From contig NZ_JABBNT010000002.1 in NCBI RefSeq assembly GCF_012926505.1, positions 620,001-684,000 on the forward strand: a stretch of 64,000 nt of DNA, in the 5' to 3' direction. Both the position numbers and the translations under genes were made by a program. Shown piece by piece: positions 8,343 to 16,915 of the stretch. Source of the stretch: Pacificispira spongiicola (GTDB lineage: Bacteria; Pseudomonadota; Alphaproteobacteria; UBA8366; Aestuariispiraceae). Numbering within the stretch: the first letter of the stretch is position 1; each line of letters opens with the position of its first letter. Below the pieces are notes generated by a model. That model was not told where the DNA came from and searched no databases. It was given only the letters and a program-made list of their open reading frames with translations.

Positions 8343-9920
8343 TCAGGTCCCTTGCATCAGCAACTTCTTGCAGGCTTGCCGGTCGATCTTGTCGGTCCCG
8401 GTCTTCGGCAGCTTATCCATATAGAGAATCTGCCGGGGGTATTTATAGGGCAAAAGCTCCGTCTTTACATAGGCTTTGAGTTCCTCGCCCAGAACATCGC
8501 CGCCGTCGGTTCCCGGCATCGGCGCGATCACCGCCGCCAGGGTCATCCGTCCGTCATCCATGGCAAGGCCCATGACGGCGCATTCCAGAACCTTCGGATG
8601 TTCATTCAGGCACAATTCGACTTCCAACGGATAAACCCATTGGCCGCTGACCTTGATCAGGTCGTCCGCGCGCCCCTTGAAGAAGTAGAAGCCGTCGTCG
8701 TCCATGGTGAAACGGTCGCCGGTCCATATCCAACCGTCGCGCATGGTTTCTTCGGTTTTATCCGGCCGGTTCCAATAGAACGGCGCATTGGAGTCGCCGC
8801 GCACCCACATGATGCCTTCTTCACCCGGCCCGACATCCTTGCCGTCCCGGTCCGTCAGGCGCACCGAATAGCCCGGCACCCTCATCCCGGCGGAACCGAG
8901 GCGCTTCTTTTCGACCGTGTTCGAAAGATAAATGTGCAGAACTTCCGTCGAGCCGAGGCCCTCAATGATTTCATGCCCGAAGCGGTTCTTCCACGCGTTG
9001 AACACATCGCCGGACAGAACCTCGGCAGCCGAAATGCACAGACGCACGCTGGACAGATCCGCGCCTTCCGCCGCCGGCGACTTGATCAGCGCCGTATACA
9101 CTGTCGGCAGGGCGAACAGCAGGGTCGGCCTGCAGCTGCGGATGACGTCGAAAATCCGTTCCGGCACCGGGCGATCGGGCAAAAAGGCCGTCGTCGCGCC
9201 CATCGCGAAAGGGAAGGTAATGGAATTCCCGAAGCCGTATGCGAAGAAGATTTTCGGCACGGAAAAGCAGACATCGTCTTCGCGGATGCCCAACACGCGT
9301 TTGGCATAGCTTTCGACCGTATAGGCCATGTCGTGATGCAGATGCACGACGCCTTTCGGCCGCCCGGTGGAACCGGAGGAATACATCCAGAACGCCATGT
9401 CGTTCCGGTTGGTGTCGGCTTCCGCCAGATCGTCGCCTTGTCCGGCGACCCAGCTTTTACCATCCGCGCTGTCCAGTTCGATCAGCGCCGCATCCGTCTT
9501 TTCCGGAAACAGATTCCGGTGGCCGGAATGCAGCAGCGCCGCCTTGGCGGCGGAGTCTTCCAGGAAATAGGCAATCAGGTCGGCGGGCGACAGCGTGTTG
9601 ATCAGAATCGGCACCAACCCGGCGCGCAAGGCACCGAAGATCGCCGCCGCGTAATCCGGCGAGTCGTCCAGGACCAACAGCACCCGGTCCCCCCGCTGGC
9701 AGCCGAGCGCCAAGAGTCCGTTCCCGATCCTGCAGGCCCGGCGGCACAGCTCCGCATAGGTCACCTGCTCCGTTTCGGTCAGCACCGCGACCTTGTCGCC
9801 GCGCCCCGCCTCCAGATTGTCGAAGAGGATCCGGGCCGCGTTGTAGCGTTCCGGAATGGAAAACCCGATCTCCCCGGTTTCGACGGCGTCCGCCGGAACC
9901 AGGTCCCGTATATCCGACAT
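8343..9920 (-). CDS. Benzoate-CoA ligase family protein
   Basis: ATP-dependent acyl-CoA synthetase of the ANL superfamily, 525 aa, close to the benzoate/hydroxybenzoate/aminobenzoate-CoA ligase branch. Motifs are the phosphate-binding loop YSSGSTGRPKGVVH (about residues 180-193), GLGSTEVLHIYLSN typical of benzoate-CoA ligases, WTGDRF, and the C-terminal catalytic Lys in LPKTGTDKIDRQ. It activates a carboxylic acid to the CoA thioester via an acyl-adenylate in the cytoplasm. It starts 16 bases after the monooxygenase stop and ends one base before the LysE gene. Downstream enzymes would then act on the aromatic CoA ester. The acid (benzoate, salicylate, 3-hydroxybenzoate, anthranilate) cannot be settled by eye. 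Confidence 0.92.
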   Translation of the reverse strand: MSDIRDLVPADAVETGEIGFSIPERYNAARILFDNLEAGRGDKVAVLTETEQVTYAELCRRACRIGNGLLALGCQRGDRVLLVLDDSPDYAAAIFGALRAGLVPILINTLSPADLIAYFLEDSAAKAALLHSGHRNLFPEKTDAALIELDSADGKSWVAGQGDDLAEADTNRNDMAFWMYSSGSTGRPKGVVHLHHDMAYTVESYAKRVLGIREDDVCFSVPKIFFAYGFGNSITFPFAMGATTAFLPDRPVPERIFDVIRSCRPTLLFALPTVYTALIKSPAAEGADLSSVRLCISAAEVLSGDVFNAWKNRFGHEIIEGLGSTEVLHIYLSNTVEKKRLGSAGMRVPGYSVRLTDRDGKDVGPGEEGIMWVRGDSNAPFYWNRPDKTEETMRDGWIWTGDRFTMDDDGFYFFKGRADDLIKVSGQWVYPLEVELCLNEHPKVLECAVMGLAMDDGRMTLAAVIAPMPGTDGGDVLGEELKAYVKTELLPYKYPRQILYMDKLPKTGTDKIDRQACKKLLMQGT

Positions 9921-9936
9921 TGATTATCCCTTCCCG

Positions 9937-11058
9937 TTAGCCGCGGTAGGCCTCTAGCCCCGCCATGAAACGGGGTGCGAGTTTCCGCAGTCTTTCATCG
10001 TCGATCCGACCGGCGCGACGGATATAGCGATCCGCAAACTCCCATGCCGGAAGGTCCATATTCGCAACGAAGTCCTCGTACCAATGCGCGCTCAAATTCG
10101 CGGCGGTCACGATCTTTTCCACGATCGGCTTCCGCGCCGCCTGATAGGCAGGCAACGCCGTGGCCACATCCCCGCTATTGTCCGTCAGTGCCTTGACCAG
10201 CGCGATTGCGTCTTCCATCGCCAAGCGCGTGCCGGAGCCGATGGAAAAATGCGCCGTATGCAGGGAATCGCCCAGCAAGACGCGATTACCGTTATACCAT
10301 GTCTCGTTCCACAGCTTCGGGAAGTTCCGCCAGACGGAGTTGTTCGCAACCAGCGGTTCGCCATCCAGAACATCGGCGAAGATTTCCTCGCAAACCTGTT
10401 TGGTCGTCGCGGCGTCCATGCCCTCGAAACCTGCGGCCTTCCACGTCGCCCCGTCCGTTTCGACAATGAAGGTGCTCATGTCGTCGGAATACCGATAATG
10501 GTGCGCATTGAAACGCCCCAACCGGCTTTCCCGGAACGACTGCGTCAGCGTGTCGAACCGTTTGGTCGTGCCGTACCAGGCGAATTTGTTGTCCAGATAT
10601 TCCAGACTGGTGCCGAAGTCTCCCGACTGCCGAACCAGGGAGTTCAGACCATCCGCACCGACGATCAGATCGTAATCCTTGTAAGCGTCTAGGTCCGAAA
10701 TCACCGTGCCGAATTTCGGGTCCAGGCCGACCGCGCGCGCCCGTTCGGTCAGAAGCTGCAACAGATGCAGGCGACCGATCGCGGCGAAGCCGACGCCGTC
10801 GATCACGACCTTTTCGCCCTTCATATCCAGGGTCAGGTCACGCCACATCTCCATATGCGGGACGATGGCGTCATGGGTTTCCGGATCGTCTTCGCGCAGA
10901 AAATCCAGCGCCGAATCCGAAAACACGACGCCGAAGCCCCAGGTTACGTTTTCAGGATTCTGTTCGACGATGTCGATTTGGGCGTCGGGAAAGGCGCGGC
11001 GCAGCAGATAGCCCGTATAAAGACCGGCGGGGCCGCCGCCAATGATTGCGACTCGCAT
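9937..11058 (-). CDS. FAD-dependent monooxygenase, salicylyl/anthraniloyl-CoA hydroxylase type
   Basis: Class A flavin monooxygenase, 373 aa. It has the N-terminal dinucleotide fold VAIIGGGPAGLYTGYLLRR, a mid-protein LIVGADGLNSLVR (DG motif), and the FAD-ribityl loop GDSLHTAHFSIGSGTRLAMEDA. WGFGVVFSDSALDFL near residue 45 recalls the monooxygenase half of anthraniloyl-CoA monooxygenase/reductase and salicylyl-CoA 5-hydroxylase. The C-terminal flavin-reductase half of those fusion enzymes is absent, so this is the stand-alone hydroxylase. RBS GGGAGGAAGAT precedes ATG 11058. It is first in a minus-strand operon with the CoA ligase, which supports hydroxylation of an aromatic CoA ester. It is divergent from an IclR regulator. 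Confidence 0.88.
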   Translation of the reverse strand: MRVAIIGGGPAGLYTGYLLRRAFPDAQIDIVEQNPENVTWGFGVVFSDSALDFLREDDPETHDAIVPHMEMWRDLTLDMKGEKVVIDGVGFAAIGRLHLLQLLTERARAVGLDPKFGTVISDLDAYKDYDLIVGADGLNSLVRQSGDFGTSLEYLDNKFAWYGTTKRFDTLTQSFRESRLGRFNAHHYRYSDDMSTFIVETDGATWKAAGFEGMDAATTKQVCEEIFADVLDGEPLVANNSVWRNFPKLWNETWYNGNRVLLGDSLHTAHFSIGSGTRLAMEDAIALVKALTDNSGDVATALPAYQAARKPIVEKIVTAANLSAHWYEDFVANMDLPAWEFADRYIRRAGRIDDERLRKLAPRFMAGLEAYRG

Positions 11059-11080
11059 ATCTTCCTCCCATTATGTGTTT

Positions 11081-11122
11081 TTGCGTTATTCACCAATATA
11101 CAGTACATTCACCATTGTGCAA
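11081..11122. promoter_or_regulatory. Overlapping divergent promoters with repeated ATTCACCA operator
   Basis: The plus strand has TTGCGT (11081-11086), 17 bases, then TACATT (11104-11109), facing the IclR gene. The minus strand has TTGCAC (11117-11122), 16 bases, then TATATT (11095-11100), facing the monooxygenase. A direct repeat ATTCACCA at 11088-11095 and 11107-11114 (19-base period) lies across both. One bound regulator could control both directions. Confidence 0.6.
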
Positions 11123-11137
11123 TAGGGAGCAATGCTC

Positions 11138-11872
11138 ATGTCGGAGTTGGAAGATCGGCGCGGTATCGGATCGGTGGACATCGCGATGTCCGTCCTGCGT
11201 GTTTTCGCGGACTCGACCGGGGCCATGAGCTTGAAGGAAATCTCCGATCGCACCGGATTGGCGACCAGCAAGCTGCATCGCTATCTCGCCAGTCTCGTGG
11301 CCCAAGGGATGGTCAGCCAGAAGGAACGATCCGGTCGCTACGATCTGGGACCGCTGGCGGCGGAACTTGGATTGGCGGCGCTCGGCCGGTCGGATTTCGT
11401 GAACAAGACGGCCGCCGCCCTGCCCGACCTTGTGGACCGGGTCGGCTGCACGGCGATGCTGTCTGTTTGGGGATCGAATGGCGGGACGATCGTGCGGTGG
11501 GAACGGGCCCACAATCACATCGTGACGACGCTCGGTCTCGGCACCGTCATGCCGTTGCTGGAATCGGCGACCGGCCGCATCTTTCTAGCTTATTTGCCGG
11601 AATCCCTGACGCTTCAGGCTCTTGCGCCCCAGAATCTGTCCCGCGCCCAGGCCTTGCGGAAGGAAATTCGGGAACTTGGATATGCGGCGGTCGGCGGGGA
11701 TTTCATTCCCGGGCTCTATGCCTTGGCCGCCCCGGTAAGGAACTGGCAAGGCGATGCGGAAGCCGCCGTCACGCTAATTTCCCTTTCGCCGGACCTTATC
11801 GATCCGAAGGGAGATATCCTCCGCGACCTACTGGCGACATGTCGCGACCTCTCCTTGCCGCGGAAAGGATAG
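11138..11872 (+). CDS. IclR family transcriptional regulator
   Basis: One-component DNA-binding regulator, 244 aa. The N-terminal winged helix-turn-helix (residues about 8-65) includes SLKEISDRTGLATSKLHRYL. An IclR effector domain follows, with VIRWERAHNHI-like and GTVMPLLESATGRIFLAYLP segments typical of the ligand pocket. I place the start at ATG 11138, with AGGGAG eight bases upstream; an ATG two codons earlier is too close to that site. IclR members PcaR, PobR and PcaU control aromatic-acid catabolism. Divergence from the monooxygenase-ligase operon suggests it controls that operon and itself. Confidence 0.92.
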   Translation: MSELEDRRGIGSVDIAMSVLRVFADSTGAMSLKEISDRTGLATSKLHRYLASLVAQGMVSQKERSGRYDLGPLAAELGLAALGRSDFVNKTAAALPDLVDRVGCTAMLSVWGSNGGTIVRWERAHNHIVTTLGLGTVMPLLESATGRIFLAYLPESLTLQALAPQNLSRAQALRKEIRELGYAAVGGDFIPGLYALAAPVRNWQGDAEAAVTLISLSPDLIDPKGDILRDLLATCRDLSLPRKG

Positions 11873-11907
11873 CCCCCTCCCCGCTGCCAAGGAAAGGCGA
11901 CCGGCTC

Positions 11908-12339
11908 TCAGCCTGTCATGATGTAATCGCGCATGGCACCGGCTTCCTGCTCAAGCGTGGCAATGCGGTTCTTCACCACGTCGCCGATGGAAATCACGCC
12001 GACCAGTTTGGTGCCTTCCACCACCGGCATGTGGCGGAAGCGGCCTTCGCTCATCCGGCGCATGACACTGTCCGCGCTTTCCGACCGCGTACAGGTCTGA
12101 ACCGGCGCAGTCATCAGATCCGCGACCCGTTGCGTCAGGACCGATGCGCCGCGCGCGGACAGTCCCCGGACGATATCGCGTTCCGACAGGATACCGACGA
12201 CACGGTCCGCTGCCTCCACGACGACGACGGCGCCGATCTTGTTGTCGGTCAAAAGCTTCGACGCTTCCGCAATCGTGTTCTGCGCTCCGATGGTAACGAT
12301 CTGGGCTGGCTTTTTTGTCAGTAACGTGGCGACGCTCAT
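11908..12339 (-). CDS. CBS-domain pair protein
   Basis: A 143-aa cytoplasmic protein made only of two CBS motifs. The first is at about residues 8-62 (IVTIGAQNTIAEASKLL then VGILSERDIVRGL). The second is at about 75-130 (VQTCTRSESADSVMRRM, RHMPVVEGTKLVGVISIGDV). Such pairs bind adenine nucleotides and act as energy or stress sensors; the partner is unknown. The final segment RIATLEQEAGAMRDYI is usual for stand-alone alphaproteobacterial members. ATG 12339 is preferred over the adjacent TTG, with AGGA upstream. It is convergent with the IclR gene and not obviously in an operon. Confidence 0.92.
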   Translation of the reverse strand: MSVATLLTKKPAQIVTIGAQNTIAEASKLLTDNKIGAVVVVEAADRVVGILSERDIVRGLSARGASVLTQRVADLMTAPVQTCTRSESADSVMRRMSEGRFRHMPVVEGTKLVGVISIGDVVKNRIATLEQEAGAMRDYIMTG

Positions 12340-12540
12340 CAATTCCTGTCCTTTCCGGTTTTCGGAAGGGGCGGGTCGGGCCTGCCGGGCTGTAGCGTCC
12401 GTATCTATCGCGGAGCTCGTTTGCGTAGAAGAGCGTCAGCCGGGCGACGGCGCGACCGCCGTTCTTCACCACTGACTTTCAAGTTAACCCCGATTTCCGC
12501 ATCCGGATCAATCCCCTTACAGTGCGGCGCAGCATTCCGC

Positions 12541-13098
12541 TCAAAAGGAAGAACCGGGTTCCTTCAGAAACGCCAGCTCCTCCGCCGTGCTGTCGCGTCC
12601 CAACACGGCATTGCGGTGGGGAAAGCGACCGAAGCGCAGAACGATGTCCCGATGCGCTTCGGCATACCGCACGAACTGCTCATCCCCGACCAACCGCGCC
12701 AGGGCCATGCTCCACTCTTGATCCGCCGCCGATTCGCTGTGTTCAAAGGGCAAAACGAAGAAAATCGCGCTGCCCTCCGGTAGCGTTTTGTCCAAATGGA
12801 AGCCCCGAATGACCGCCTCCCGCGCCAGATCGCGGGCCAGCGGATCCGCCTCGAAGCTGCGTGGATCGCCGCGGAACAGATTGCGCGAAAACTGGTCCAG
12901 CACGATCGACGCGGCCAGCGCCCCGCGCGGCGTCTTCGCCCAATCCATCGCCATATCCCAATCGTCGGCCAATTCATCCCGCGCCGCGCCGAAACGGTCG
13001 CGGATGGTTCGATCCAGCGCCTCATCCTTCAAAAACCAGGATTCCGGTCCGCAATCCTCTAACCAAAACCGCAGCACGTCTTCGGCGATATCAGGCAT
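12541..13098 (-). CDS. DUF924 family protein
   Basis: A 185-aa protein of the uncharacterised DUF924/COG3803 family, predicted all-helical with a TPR-like fold. Recognisable segments are VLRFWLEDCGPESWF at the start, VLDQFSRNLFRGDPRSFEAD, LARDLAREAVIRGFHLDK, FFVLPFEHSES and RYAEAHRDIVLRFGRFPHRN. ATG 13098 has an excellent site, AGGAGG, six bases upstream; the longer open frame through to 13329 runs back across the tRNA gene and is not real. The function is unknown in the family. It stands alone, divergent from the tRNA. Confidence 0.92.
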   Translation of the reverse strand: MPDIAEDVLRFWLEDCGPESWFLKDEALDRTIRDRFGAARDELADDWDMAMDWAKTPRGALAASIVLDQFSRNLFRGDPRSFEADPLARDLAREAVIRGFHLDKTLPEGSAIFFVLPFEHSESAADQEWSMALARLVGDEQFVRYAEAHRDIVLRFGRFPHRNAVLGRDSTAEELAFLKEPGSSF

Positions 13099-13155
13099 AA
13101 ATCCTCCTATGCAGAATTTCGTTAAAATTTCCGTCATGGAAATGCATTCCATGTC

Positions 13156-13184
13156 TTGCACAGCGGGAACCGGAACGCTATAAG
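13156..13184 (+). promoter_or_regulatory. Promoter of tRNA-Pro
   Basis: TTGCAC at 13156-13161 and TATAAG at 13179-13184 are separated by exactly 17 bases. The expected start point is about 50 bases before the mature tRNA. Confidence 0.7.
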
Positions 13185-13242
13185 CCGATCCGCTTCGGCA
13201 CGGGACGGACCCGACCGCCCCATGAAGATGCCAAGCATATAC

Positions 13243-13319
13243 CGGAGTGTAGCTCAGCCTGGTAGAGCACTGTCTTCGGGAGGCAGGGGTCGTTGGTTCG
13301 AATCCAGCCACTCCGACCA
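13243..13319 (+). tRNA. tRNA-Pro (anticodon CGG)
   Basis: A 77-nt cloverleaf. The acceptor strand CGGAGTG pairs with CACTCCG, followed by an encoded ACCA end. The D-loop region AGCTCAGCCTGGTAGAGC and T-arm GGTTCGAATCC are standard. The anticodon loop TTCGGGA within stem CTGTC/GGCAG gives CGG, decoding CCG. C1-G72 is usual for bacterial proline tRNA. Confidence 0.97.
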
Positions 13320-13328
13320 ATAAGATCA

Positions 13329-13362
13329 ACGGGTTACGTCACATCGGCGTAACCCGTTTTTC
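13329..13362 (+). terminator. Intrinsic terminator of tRNA-Pro
   Basis: A 10-bp stem ACGGGTTACG/CGTAACCCGT (13329-13338 with 13348-13357) with a 9-base loop is followed by TTTTT. It lies 10 bases after the tRNA CCA end. Confidence 0.9.
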
Positions 13363-13372
13363 GTTTGACCTC

Positions 13373-16255
13373 TTAGCGCCCCGACATCGCCGCTTCCATG
13401 CCGTCCAGCAGCTCGCTGACGACGAAGGGTTTCTGGACGAAGGTATTCACCCCGGCCTCTGCGTAACGTTCCTTCAGGACCGCCCCGCTGGCGCCTGAAA
13501 CGACGACGATGGCGGCATCGGGGCGGGCGGTGCGGTAAGCCTCCGCCACTTCGTAGCCTTGCATCTTGGGCATGCTGTCGTCGGTGATCAGGACATCCAC
13601 ATCCATGGGATGGGTTTTCAAGAAGGTGGTGGCGGCCGTGGGATCGGCAAAGCTGCGCACGGAATGCCCGGCGCGTTCCAACAGCTTCACCGTCACCGCG
13701 TTGTTTTCGACCTCGTCATCGACATAGACGACGCGATAGACCGGACCGTCCGCCTTTACCGGCGCCGCCGCCGGATCCTCGTCGACCACCAGCGTCGCCG
13801 CCGACTTCTGATAGGCCGGGATCAGCACCGTGAAGGTCGTCCCCCGCCCCGGCTTGGTATCGACCAGGATGGTGCCGTTCATCGCCTCGACGATACCGCG
13901 GCAGGTCGACAGGCCGAAGCCGGTCCCCCTGCCCGACCCCTTTGTCGTGAAGAACGGTTCAAAGACCTTCTGCAGGACGTCGGGCGGAATGCCGCTGCCC
14001 GTATCGGTGACGTTCAGGCGCAACGCCGGACCGGGCACGATCGGCGGATGCACGGCGGCGAAATCTTCGCTGATATAGGTCGGTCGGACGACCACGTCGA
14101 TCCGGCCTTCCTGATCGTCGAAAGCCTGATAGGCGTTGGTGACGAGGTTCATCAGCACCTGATCGAACTTATTCGGATCGCCGACGATTTTGGGCGTGTC
14201 TTCCGCAATGTCGGAGGTCAGCTCTATTTTCGGCGGGATGGTCGCCTTCACGAATTTCAAGCTGCCGGCAATCAGTTTGGTCGGATCGAAGGCGATCTTC
14301 TGTTCCGCATCCGACCGACGGGAGAAGGCCAGGATCTGCTCGACCATCGCCTTCGCCCGTTTCGCACCGCGCACGATGGCAACAGCATCTTCATGGGCGG
14401 AGGTGCCTTCCTCGAAATCCTCGGCCAGCATCCCGGCATAGCCCAGGATCGGGGTCAGCACATTGTTGAAATCATGTGCGATCCCGCCGGCAAGCGCGCC
14501 CATTGTTTCCATGCGCTGCGCGTGGAGCAATTGGTTCTGAAGGCTCGACTTCTCTTCCTCATTACGCAGGCGGCGCAATTCCCCGGAGGCACGGATCGTG
14601 AAGACGGTCAGCACACTGCGGGCCATTTCCTCGTCGGTCAGCGGCTTTCGGCGCATGGCCAACAAAACGCCGATCACCATGCCTGTATTGTCGACCAGCG
14701 GCATCCCGGCATAGCTGACAAGACCGAAACGCCGAAGCGATTCATCGTCGGGATAGACATCCGTGACATTGTTCCGCACGAAGACGAAGTCGCCTTTCAG
14801 CACCGACCGACACGGCCCCTGAAGCAGATCGTCCTGCTGTATCGTCACGGTTTCGTCCGACGACGCCCAGGACAGGATAGAAATTTCGCTGCGGCGATCG
14901 CGGGGCACCTGCCCCAAAATGGCGAGGTCGTATCCCATATCGATCAGGCAGCGCACCAGTTCGTCGAAGAAGCCTTCCCCGACGCTGCCGGTCATGGCGA
15001 CCTGAATGGCCTCCCGCACAGTTTCTTCTCGGAATTGGCCGCGGATGTCCCGCCCCGCCCCCCGAAATCCTTTGAAATGTCCGGCCTCATCCATCACGGG
15101 AATGGCACTGACGGCAATAAGCACTTGGGACTTGTCTGCCTTTTCGGTCGTAATCGGCACGTCGCGGAAAGGCTCCTTGGCGCTCAGCCTTTCCAGGAAA
15201 GCCCGCCACCGCTCCGACGCCGGATCATAGCCCGGCATGTCCGAAACCTTACGACCGACCAGCGACGCATCGAGGTTCAGCGTATCGTCTTTCGCGGACA
15301 GATAGGTGAAGACCAGATTTTCGTCACATTCCCAGAATAGGTCCGATGCGGCCATTGAATAGTCCCGGAACCGCGCGTCGCGCAGTTGGACCGCCTGTTC
15401 CGCCGCCGCCAGTTTTTGCCGGGCGATGCGCAACAGGATCAATTCGCCCACCCCCTGGACGAAGGCGATATCGTCCGTCGTCCAATGTCGGTTGTCCCGG
15501 ACGGATTCGAAACAAACGACGCCTTCGATCCCGCCGATGCGGGGGGTCTGCACATCGCAGAGGGACTTCACCCCGGTTTCGGGCAGATAGCCGCTCTTGA
15601 AAGACGCGGTCCTGGGATCGGTCCAACAATCCGCAACTGCCAGAACATGGTTTTCGTCCAAGGCGGAGAAATAATCCGGGTGATTTTCCTTCGTCAGGAC
15701 CAGACCGGCCGCCGGAACCACCCCCCGCCCGACGATATAAAGCCCGTCGCAGTGGAGGTTTCCTTGGGTAATGGTGCCAAGCCAGATCGCCGCGCGCTCT
15801 ATCCCCAATGCTTCCGCGGCCATGCGCAGGACTTCCGCCTTGAACCCGTCGTCGGTACCGTCTTGCGGCAGCCCCATCATTGCGTGCAGGGTCCGGCGAT
15901 ACAGCGCGGCGCGGTCCCGTAAAAGGCTTTGCGTTTCCAGAACCTCGTTCAGGGAAGCTTCCAGAAGCCGCAGGTTGCGATGCCGGTATAAAAGGTATCC
16001 GGTGCTCGCCATCAGCAGCGTGCCGCCCAGGATGATCGGGGTATAGAACCCATACGGGTTTTGCGCATAGCCGCTGCCGGACATCAGACCGATGCGCCCC
16101 ATCAGCCCGATGAGAAGAATGAAGAGCGCGATGCTCATCAGATTCTCGATCCGCCACAGCCCGTGTTTGGATCGCGTCAACGACATCGACAGGGACAATA
16201 GAAAGACGCACAGAACGGCAAATGCCAGAATACCCAGCACATAGGAATTCAGCAT
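13373..16255 (-). CDS. Hybrid sensor histidine kinase with GAF, PAS, GAF and receiver domains
   Basis: A 960-aa membrane hybrid kinase. Three hydrophobic N-terminal segments (within residues 1-95) are followed by a GAF-like domain (about 130-285), a PAS domain (about 300-420) and a second GAF-like domain (about 435-585). The HisKA box GGIAHDFNNVLTPILGYA (near 615) belongs to the FN-containing class with weak specificity for one partner. An HATPase_c domain with NLVTNAYQAFDD and GTGFGLSTCRGIVEAM follows, then a C-terminal receiver (VVYVDDE, TDDSMPKMQG, VQKPF). Start ATG 16255 has GGAGG upstream; the longer frame to 16324 lacks a site. GAF and PAS sensing suggests a small-molecule or redox cue. 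A single-domain receiver lies 174 bases upstream in the same direction and may be its phosphorelay partner. Confidence 0.92.
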   Translation of the reverse strand: MLNSYVLGILAFAVLCVFLLSLSMSLTRSKHGLWRIENLMSIALFILLIGLMGRIGLMSGSGYAQNPYGFYTPIILGGTLLMASTGYLLYRHRNLRLLEASLNEVLETQSLLRDRAALYRRTLHAMMGLPQDGTDDGFKAEVLRMAAEALGIERAAIWLGTITQGNLHCDGLYIVGRGVVPAAGLVLTKENHPDYFSALDENHVLAVADCWTDPRTASFKSGYLPETGVKSLCDVQTPRIGGIEGVVCFESVRDNRHWTTDDIAFVQGVGELILLRIARQKLAAAEQAVQLRDARFRDYSMAASDLFWECDENLVFTYLSAKDDTLNLDASLVGRKVSDMPGYDPASERWRAFLERLSAKEPFRDVPITTEKADKSQVLIAVSAIPVMDEAGHFKGFRGAGRDIRGQFREETVREAIQVAMTGSVGEGFFDELVRCLIDMGYDLAILGQVPRDRRSEISILSWASSDETVTIQQDDLLQGPCRSVLKGDFVFVRNNVTDVYPDDESLRRFGLVSYAGMPLVDNTGMVIGVLLAMRRKPLTDEEMARSVLTVFTIRASGELRRLRNEEEKSSLQNQLLHAQRMETMGALAGGIAHDFNNVLTPILGYAGMLAEDFEEGTSAHEDAVAIVRGAKRAKAMVEQILAFSRRSDAEQKIAFDPTKLIAGSLKFVKATIPPKIELTSDIAEDTPKIVGDPNKFDQVLMNLVTNAYQAFDDQEGRIDVVVRPTYISEDFAAVHPPIVPGPALRLNVTDTGSGIPPDVLQKVFEPFFTTKGSGRGTGFGLSTCRGIVEAMNGTILVDTKPGRGTTFTVLIPAYQKSAATLVVDEDPAAAPVKADGPVYRVVYVDDEVENNAVTVKLLERAGHSVRSFADPTAATTFLKTHPMDVDVLITDDSMPKMQGYEVAEAYRTARPDAAIVVVSGASGAVLKERYAEAGVNTFVQKPFVVSELLDGMEAAMSGR

Positions 16256-16429
16256 ATGGCCCAAACCTCCCGACCCCTGTGACGCGGCACGAATTGCCCG
16301 CCCCCTATCCGCGAACCGGACCATGGTTGCATCGCTTCAGGGACAGGTGAAGAGAAATCTGTGCGTCAGGGCAAGGCCATGCGGACAAATCCACGGCCGC
16401 GCGAACGGTCCGGGCTAATCCACGACGGC

Positions 16430-16822
16430 TTAATCCAAGACGACACCGGCGGTGGCCAGTGCCTCCTTCAATTGATCTTGGGTAAACGGTTTCGGCAAGG
16501 CCGCGTCGACACCCAACTTCTGCGCCGCCGTCAGGGCGTCGTTCATGCTGCCATCGACGCTCCACCCGCCGGAAATCGCGACGACCTTCACATCCGGGGT
16601 GCGTTCCTTGATTTCCTGGATGACCTCAATGCCGCTTTTTCCCGGCATGAAGATGTCCGTGATAACGCCGACGATCGCCTCCTGTTGCGCCAGGTCGAAG
16701 GACGCATCGAAAAACCGGCTTTCCGCAATGACCGAAGCCTGAAAGCCCAACCGCTCACAGAACCGCACCAGCAACGCGCGGATATCGGCGTCATCCTCAA
16801 TAATCAAAATGGTCCGGCGCAT
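16430..16822 (-). CDS. Single-domain response regulator (receiver)
   Basis: A 130-aa stand-alone receiver with all catalytic residues: acidic triad E9-D10-D11 (ILIIEDDADI), phosphoacceptor D56 (GVITDIFMPGKSG), the SG switch position in VVAISGGWS, and the conserved Lys in ALPKPF. No output domain is present, so it works by protein contact or as a phosphorelay intermediate. It is transcribed ahead of the hybrid kinase gene (13373-16255). It shares a distinctive alpha1-beta2 pattern with the degenerate receiver at 21694-22083 (SRFFDASFDL against LRFVDIPFEV), so the two look like paralogues. Confidence 0.92.
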   Translation of the reverse strand: MRRTILIIEDDADIRALLVRFCERLGFQASVIAESRFFDASFDLAQQEAIVGVITDIFMPGKSGIEVIQEIKERTPDVKVVAISGGWSVDGSMNDALTAAQKLGVDAALPKPFTQDQLKEALATAGVVLD

Positions 16823-16915
16823 GTCGCCTCCCCAACCCTCTACACCGACCTATTGCCCGTGTAGCCGCACCATAGAACAAATCATCAGCCCGGCGGAACG
16901 GATTAAATCCGGCGC

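Noticed and set aside
13099-13329. N-terminal extension of the DUF924 protein
   Set aside because: The frame stays open across the antisense of tRNA-Pro, but AGGAGG before ATG 13098 and family length support the shorter protein.
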